The notes beneath the pieces are model-generated. The model was not told where the DNA came from and did no database searches. It saw only the letters and a list, made by a program, of their open reading frames with translations. The translations under genes and the position numbers were made by a program. Positions 58,182 to 64,000 of a stretch of 64,000 nt of DNA are shown in pieces. The stretch spans positions 372,001 to 436,000 of the forward strand of contig JAIWZP010000026.1 in the NCBI GenBank assembly GCA_025201375.1, read 5' to 3'. Source of the stretch: Gongronella butleri. Lineage: Eukaryota > Mucoromycota > Mucoromycetes > Mucorales > Cunninghamellaceae. Positions within the stretch are counted from its first letter, which is position 1, and each line of letters opens with the position of its first letter.

Positions 58182-58859
58182 CCTTGCTAAAGTGTGTGTG
58201 TTTCGGGAGTGTAGGCAAAAAAAGAAAGAAAAAAAGGCGATCTTTAGACCCGTCGGAGCGCACAAATGTTTATTTTCCAGCAATCGGATCATCTTCCCGC
58301 TGGCTGGGCTTTGATTCGTCCTTGTTTCCAATGTCCATTGCCAGCACCTGCCAACGTGACCGCCGCGTACCCCGCAAGATGCTGTTTCTATAATTACATT
58401 TGTCCATTTCGTGCTCAATCGCAACTCCATCGGCAACGCTTGCTTGTTCATGCTCATTTTCTTCGCCTCGGCTATGAACAGCACGTCTCTCACACATGTT
58501 TTCATGATGCCATCATCCCAATTTGGTGAAATTTCTCTTTTCGGTTCGGAAATGGTCGCTGGTCCTGATTTTTTTTTACTCTGCCACTTATCAAGTTTAT
58601 TTTAATGAAGAATGACACGTACTAGTGCACCCATTCCTTGTAAGACTTCAAAATGAGAGCGAAAACATATTTTTGCGACACTTTTGCTCTTTTTGTGGAT
58701 TGACGCCCCGCATCTCGGCGAAAGCGCGTAAACTGAGTCTCCCGACGCGTCACGGCAGCGTTAGTTCATAATGGAGCGCGTTTGACGCGAGAAAAACAAT
58801 AAAACATGAAGGGAAAAAGCGCAACGTCCATGTGACGCGCGGAATTCAACAATTTATTT
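58182..58859. other. Intergenic, nothing recognised
   Basis: Upstream region of the TM9SF gene and 3' flank of the GST gene. Open frames here have no recognisable domain. Confidence 0.4.
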
Positions 58860-59850
58860 CTAAACGGTGGTCTTAGGCAAGTCCTTTGTAAACTTTTCCC
58901 CAAAGACTTGAGTCATAAAGGCGATGTATTCGTCGTCATTGAGGAATGAGGCCTTGAAAGAGGGGCGCGCCATGGCGGCATCGATGAAATTGCGAAGACG
59001 CGCACTTTTCTTGACGATGGCGAGCTCATCGCCCTGCAGGGTGTACTTTAGGAGGTACAGCGCGCGGCCCACGAGAGGCGCCACCGCAATGTCGGCCACC
59101 GAATACGTTTCGCCAAGGAAATAGGGGCCAGTCTCACTGTGCGCCAAAAGCTGCTCATTCAACTGCGCGTAAAAAAAAAAAAAAAAATTAGTCGCGCGCT
59201 ATGCATCCTGTGCGCCATGATTGCTTTTACCCATTCAAATCCAGCTTCCATGTCATCGCGCGCCTCTGCCTTCTTGCTCTCGTCCCCAACAGCCTTGAGC
59301 CAACGCGAGTAAATAATCTTTTCCGTCGCATGAACGATCATGGCATTGACCTGCGCGCGCTTGATGGGATCCTCGGGGTACAATCTTGCACAAAAGTAAA
59401 GTGCGCGGATTAGTATGTCACGAGCGGCCAAACAACAAAGTTTTTTTTTTTTTAAAAAAAAAAAAAAGGCACTTACTTGCCGTCATAGAGCCTATCAAGC
59501 ATCTCGACGATGACCATCGACTCTGGAACTTTCACACCATCGACATCCATAAGCGGCATCTTGCCTTCTTTGTACATCTCCGCGTACCTGTGTAAAAAAA
59601 AAAAAAAAGGTAAAAAACAAGCTTCTTCTAGTTTCATGGCCATTGACCGCTTACCACGCGGGCTTGTTGAAGAGCGGGAGTTCCACACGCTTAAAGGGCA
59701 CCTTGAGCTCGTCCAGGGTAGTCAACACGCGGTTGGCATAGGGACAGATCTTCTCAATGTCCGTGTACAGCGTAATGTCTAAAAAAAAAAAAGGAATTGA
59801 GCGCGTTTTAGCGGTCGCTTTTTCTTATTTTGCTTACTATGGGAGACCAT
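58860..59850 (-). CDS. Glutathione S-transferase, omega-like
   Basis: Five exons (59850-59838, 59778-59655, 59587-59477, 59384-59231, 59162-58860) give 234 residues. The thioredoxin-fold domain has KICPYANRV with Cys16 in a CPYA motif, the catalytic cysteine typical of omega-class enzymes (in place of Tyr or Ser); then KVPFKRVELP and GKMPLMDVDGVKVPESMVIVEML, the glutathione-contacting Pro and Glu-Ser. The all-helical C-terminal domain includes GPYFLGETYSVADIAVAPLV. It should act as a glutathione-dependent thiol transferase or dehydroascorbate reductase in the cytosol. Its first exon is only 13 nt. Confidence 0.92.
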
Positions 59851-60959
59851 GGTTCTTGTTGTTCTTGTTGTTGTTTTGTTTGATAATGATATTCGAGGAG
59901 AGCGAGCAGAAAGTCACCTTTATATATATTTTGTGATCCACGTCCAGGGACGTGCACCGATTGAAGCAATCCCCGCGACGCCCCAGTTCAGAACTCCGCC
60001 CGGCCACGGATAAACCACGGCCCAGGGACAAAGTGAGCGCAGTTACATCTTTTGACGGCGATCATTCATGCGCATAATATACAAAAATGCGTATATCACC
60101 TTTGGTTGTGCATTACGCTGGCTTGACGGCATCTTGCAAGTGACAAGGGGCAAGTGGCAAGAACCACGGACCACCACCACAGTATCCGTAAAAAAAAAAA
60201 AAAACCAGTGCTTTCGGGCAACCCATGGTGCCAATGACCACGAAAGTCGTGAATCCTTCGATTTCGCTAAGCATCGGCCATTGCATTCCACCCTGGCCTT
60301 ACGATAATGGTGGCGTTGATCTGTAAAAGGGTAAATGACGACACCTTCAAAAAGGGGACAATGATCCGTTCTGGCGTCACGCACGTCTCGGGCGAAATTT
60401 ATCCGTGTACTGTATGGCCTTGACTTTGCCGCAGCAGCTTTTCGGCACCCTGAAAGTCATGCTACTCAACCTGAGCGTAAATTGAAACCCAATAGAGCTA
60501 CTTTGAAGAATGCCACGCGCAATCCAAAAAAAACAGCTGTCTGGCCAAGGACCCGAGCAAAAGATGTCATTGTAGGTCCCTAATGCCATCTCTCCCACCA
60601 CAAGAAAAATGGCATGGCAGAACCACGAAAAAAAATGCCAAAAAGAGGGTGGTTCATCATATCAGCAACGAGCAATCACTGATTTTAATTTACTGTAATT
60701 TTGCGCCTTTTTGCAAGGCGCGTCCTCCAGATCTTGTTCATCGGGTCCTATATGATATTTGAGCTATCTAGAGGATGCTGAACACAAAAAGCTGACGACG
60801 TCAAGTTTTTCAGAGATCGGATCACTCAGTTCTGAGGAAATGCATTTTCCATGAACTAGGGCCAAATCAACCATGTGAAGGCATACTTACCGAGGTCCTA
60901 CAGTAACGCGATTTATCCAAACCACAAGCACTTTTACCGCGTTTACCCGCTGATTCATT
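59851..60959. other. Intergenic, nothing recognised
   Basis: AT-rich; no gene or element supported. Confidence 0.4.
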
Positions 60960-61190
60960 TGATGTGGTTCACGTGTCGAGGCGCTCAGCCGTTGCCGCGG
61001 TACGAGACAAACTGGTGCTGATCGTACCGCCTGTACGTATGCCAATGAAGTTGCGCTTTCTCAGAAACTTGATCATCTGGTCCCAAGTACCAGTTAATGG
61101 TAGACCCAATTCTTCAGCGATGCTATTTTTTTTTTTTTGCGAGTCGGATGACTCAGTCTCGAAAATCTCGAGATTCGTGTTTGGTAGTGA
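60960..61190 (+). repeat. Dispersed repeat R3, copy 2
   Basis: Matches 14300-14570: GCCGTTGCCGC, ATCATCTGGTCCCAAGT and the T-run followed by GCGAGTCGG. It lies upstream of R2 here, but downstream of R2 in the first copy. Confidence 0.6.
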
Positions 61191-62059
61191 AAATGCAGAG
61201 TCGAACAATATGTTATGATACTGTACCGGTACGCGTTCCTCCTGATAAGCTTGACCATGTGTTTCCAAATTTATACCAATGGATACTACTCGATCCAAAA
61301 CTTCGAAGATTCCAGGTTTTTCCAGAGATCGGATCACTCAGCCCTGAAAAAAATGCACTTTTTATAAATTCAGGGCCAAGACAGAGTCAAAAGCTCAAAT
61401 CCTCAAAGCGATCGATGATCTCTGAAAGGGACTGCATGCGCCATTTTCAAGAATTGGCACAAATCCATGGAAGCACGGATGACCAGCACAAATATGATAA
61501 CCATGATGAACCGATTGCCTCCCAACCTTTGCCCTTTGACTACCGGTATTTCGCCACGCCTTACTGTATTCAACAACATACACAACATGATGAAACCCCA
61601 ATAAGAAGATTGACTGGATCATTTTGTAGATGAATTCGAAATCTCGACATTTTTACAAATGCAGAATTAAATGGAGCCACAAATCACCATCATGGTTGGG
61701 TCGCCCAAAATCTATACATAATGTTTTACCGACGCGACTCTTTTTAAAAAACCATTCAAACCAGGAGTCGACCGAGTAATTGTGCAGATGAATCCAAAAA
61801 AATTCTGACATTTCCACAAATCCGGCACGAGCGAGTCTCTCAAAATATTTTGTGCGCCGCGATGAAATGGCACCGATCAAAGAGACGCACTCGCGTGTCA
61901 TTTCCTGATTGTTTTTTGCTTGCCCGATGGATGAACTTTGCCCGCCGCTTGCAAAAGTCGATTAAACAACATTATTGGATAAATTTTCAAATTTACTTGC
62001 TTTTCTCGACAACTGGAAAAATAGCCAACGATGCTTTTACAGTAATGTGTCAAATGCTG
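61191..62059. other. Repeat-like DNA without recognised coding
   Basis: Continues between R3 and R2 copies. A plus-strand frame at 61097-61633 has no domain I know. Confidence 0.35.
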
Positions 62060-63200
62060 CTGCTGCTGAATCTCCACCGAATGATGAAACAAGTTTCATG
62101 GCGATCTGATCAAAACTGGCCAAGGAAACACACTTTTTCAACAAAAAATTCAATGAGTACGATTTTTTGCTCGACAACTGTCTAGTCAACCCCCGATTTT
62201 TATTTCAGATTTAATAAAATAAACACTCAGGGGGGCAAAGCATCTAATGGATGACTTGGGCAGTGCGCTAGCTTTGGGTTTTAACTTTTTGCATCGGTCA
62301 TTTCACCAGCTTGCAGCCCATTCTACAGCGCACAAAAGCCTGCAAAAAAAATACAGTAAAAAAATTCCATGCAATTTACGCACCTATAAAATTTGGAAGT
62401 GTCAAACCTTAAATTTTTGCAAAAAAAATCTTGGCCAAAGTAGGCACTCTTCTCAGTCGATCGCCGTTCATGCGTCACTATTTGGACATTTTTCCTACGT
62501 TGGTGGGGGGCAACCTGGCATTTTGTCTGCCAATAGCAAATGGCCGGAGTTACCTACTTGGGATGCATTGATCACTCGGAGTTCGAAAATTCCCGAATTA
62601 GGCATTTTCTGACTCGTGACCCCTGAGTGACCCCTGAATTTTTCAAAAGTGGTCGTAGCGCTTTGGGGGTTTAAACGCTTTTGTTGCAAATTTTGCGCTG
62701 AATCCGATGCAGCTACTGTAGTTTTGAGCGGGGTCGACCATGCATATGGCGAGATGAATGCAAAATTGTACAAATAGGAGGAAGTTTTTGGCATTTTCGA
62801 GTCCAAAAAAATCGGTCGCGTCTGTTGCCTTCAACGCTCGGCTATAGTTTACGCCGCGACGCATTTTTCATTGGCGGGCGAGCAGGCTGTAAAAAAATTT
62901 CTGGAGGCACAACAGGCCGGCAAAGTCTGAAAAACACGCTTTGTAGTATTATGTGGTTTTCAAAAGATGAATGTGTACAGTACATTTTTGTGCAGCGCAG
63001 CGGGATACTGTACTTCATGGTTCATGCATTGAAATGATAGCACGCGGCGTCAGTTTCTATCCATTATTGTGATTAAAAGATGTACGGATTCAACACTTAT
63101 TTGTAGTGTAAAATCACAAAATCATGAAAAATTGTGCTTTTGTGCTTATTCTCGAGCGCTTGTTGGCTGCATTTATTTTGAAAAATGTTTCCAATAATTT
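62060..63200 (+). repeat. Dispersed repeat R2, copy 2 (uninterrupted)
   Basis: Holds in one piece the sequence that is split in copy 1 by the 4.9-kb Merlin unit: its left third matches 7530-7866 and its right two thirds match 12788-13600. Confidence 0.75.
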
Positions 63201-63420
63201 ACTGGCTATCATATCATACGTACCAGTAAATCCAGTCTGGATCGCCTTCTCGAAGCAACCTTTTGCCATTATTATCATACTGTATGATGATATGTATGAT
63301 ATCATCTGATAATTTTTAATGACTCCTCCTAAAAAAACTTTACCATACTGTACCTACAGTATGATATATCATATGATATTCATACTGTATGTACCGGTAA
63401 TTCACTCTCTTTCTTTCTCT

Positions 63421-63456
<36 letters not shown>

Positions 63457-63564
63457 ATGATACGCGATTTTATGTTACAACTTTGTACAGTGTCTGATAT
63501 CATACAATTCAATGTGTAAATGCGTGGCAAAAGTGCCTCTGTTGTTTAATATGATATGCTTTTT
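63201..63564. other. AT-rich palindrome cluster
   Basis: 63205-63395 is crowded with ATGATATCAT, CATACTGTATG and related self-complementary words, followed by a 29-nt T tract (63423-63451). Possibly a degraded MITE; no clean terminal repeats found. Confidence 0.4.
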
Positions 63565-64000
63565 TTAATTCAATCCAGAATTTGAGGGGGTATCATTATT
63601 GACATCAAGCTTCGTGACCACGAATTCTTCGGCCTTGCCATTGCAATGAATGGCATCCTCATGGCCAGAAATGTGGCCATTCGTGTTGGTAGCCTTGTCC
63701 ACGGCCTCCTTGGGAGGCGTGTCGCTCTTGTCCTTGTCCTTGTCGTCGTCGCTGTCCCTGTCGCTGTCGTTGTCGCTGTCAGACTCCTCTTCCTCTTTTT
63801 TACGCGCCTCAGCGCGCTGGCGCGCCTCTTCTTGCTTGACCAGGCTGATCTTTAGCAATTCAGTCGACGTGGCAGCAAGGACGGGGTCGCCATCAAATTG
63901 GAGGAGATATTCTTGCAACATGGCCATGTTGTAAAGGCCGTCGTCAATGCCTTGGCTGAATTGGTCGGCCAGCGTCGTTTCAAGATCGTCCGGCAAGTTC
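63565..64000 (-). CDS. Unrecognised protein, C-terminal part (gene continues beyond 64000)
   Basis: The frame is open from the window edge to the stop at 63565-63567, about 144 residues. A helical segment (LPDDLETTLADQFSQGIDDG, then LLQFDGDPVLAATSTELLKI) leads into an Arg/Lys/Glu coiled coil (VKQEEARQRAEARKKEEEES), a Ser/Asp repeat region and a polar tail with TNTNGHISGHED. There is no start codon in the window. I do not recognise the family. Confidence 0.6.
   Translation of the reverse strand, partial: NLPDDLETTLADQFSQGIDDGLYNMAMLQEYLLQFDGDPVLAATSTELLKISLVKQEEARQRAEARKKEEEESDSDNDSDRDSDDDKDKDKSDTPPKEAVDKATNTNGHISGHEDAIHCNGKAEEFVVTKLDVNNDTPSNSGLN

Noticed and set aside
61097..61633. 178-codon plus-strand frame between R3 and R2
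   Set aside because: Starts inside a repeat, no recognised domain, and no counterpart frame in the first copy.

Overview
This window looks like nuclear DNA of an early-diverging fungus (Mucoromycota/Zoopagomycota type is my best guess, from gene content and intron style only; no rRNA or marker gene settles it). About 22 genes are supported. Nearly all are split by short spliceosomal introns (roughly 45-130 nt, GT...AG), and I rebuilt most gene models by joining exons in phase. Splice coordinates were counted by eye and may be off by 1-2 bases. Intergenic DNA is full of A/T homopolymers and old repeats.

Layout. 1-4.4 kb: the 3'-truncated start of an unrecognised coiled-coil gene, the rRNA-processing factor CGR1, and an MLX/Mondo-like bHLH-zipper regulator. 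4.4-14.7 kb: a transposon graveyard. A dispersed repeat (R1) is split by a 1.2-kb hAT-like element built of CTGAA-type inverted arrays. A second repeat (R2) is split by a 4.9-kb unit with 420-bp inverted ends carrying a Merlin (IS1016/ISXO2-type) transposase, followed by a 595-bp hAT MITE with a perfect 8-bp target duplication. 14.7-25.4 kb: mitochondrial uL22m and a BAG/ubiquitin-like co-chaperone (divergent pair), an acidic Ser-rich protein, an aldo/keto reductase, an alternative NADH dehydrogenase with 15 exons, and a membrane protein of the mainly bacterial VC0807 family. 25.4-32.5 kb: a second R1 copy, the divergent ribosomal genes RPL11 and RPS8 sharing a 278-bp promoter, then more repeats including a 0.4-kb inverted pair (R4). 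32.5-38.7 kb: an amino-acid transporter, a DDT/WHIM-domain chromatin protein, and a 675-residue unrecognised low-complexity protein. 38.7-41.5 kb: a third R1 copy. 41.5-49.2 kb: an acidic small protein, the SWI/SNF ATPase SNF2 (11 exons, 1406 aa), and divergently the PP2A catalytic subunit. 50.3-59.9 kb: six minus-strand genes in a row: UBA3, an EF-hand protein, a Nudix hydrolase (with a GC-AG intron), PEX11, a TM9SF nonaspanin and an omega-like glutathione S-transferase. 59.9-64 kb: repeats (second R2/R3 copies, palindromic AT-rich DNA) and the C-terminus of an unrecognised protein.

The genes are ordinary housekeeping functions without an operon-like pathway; divergent pairs (CGR1, uL22m/BAG, RPL11/RPS8, SNF2/PP2A, AKR/NDH-2) suggest shared promoters. 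The most distinctive material is the nested transposons, where insertion boundaries can be read directly against uninterrupted copies elsewhere in the window, and the habit of placing long A tracts immediately after 5' splice sites. I found no convincing wholly new system.
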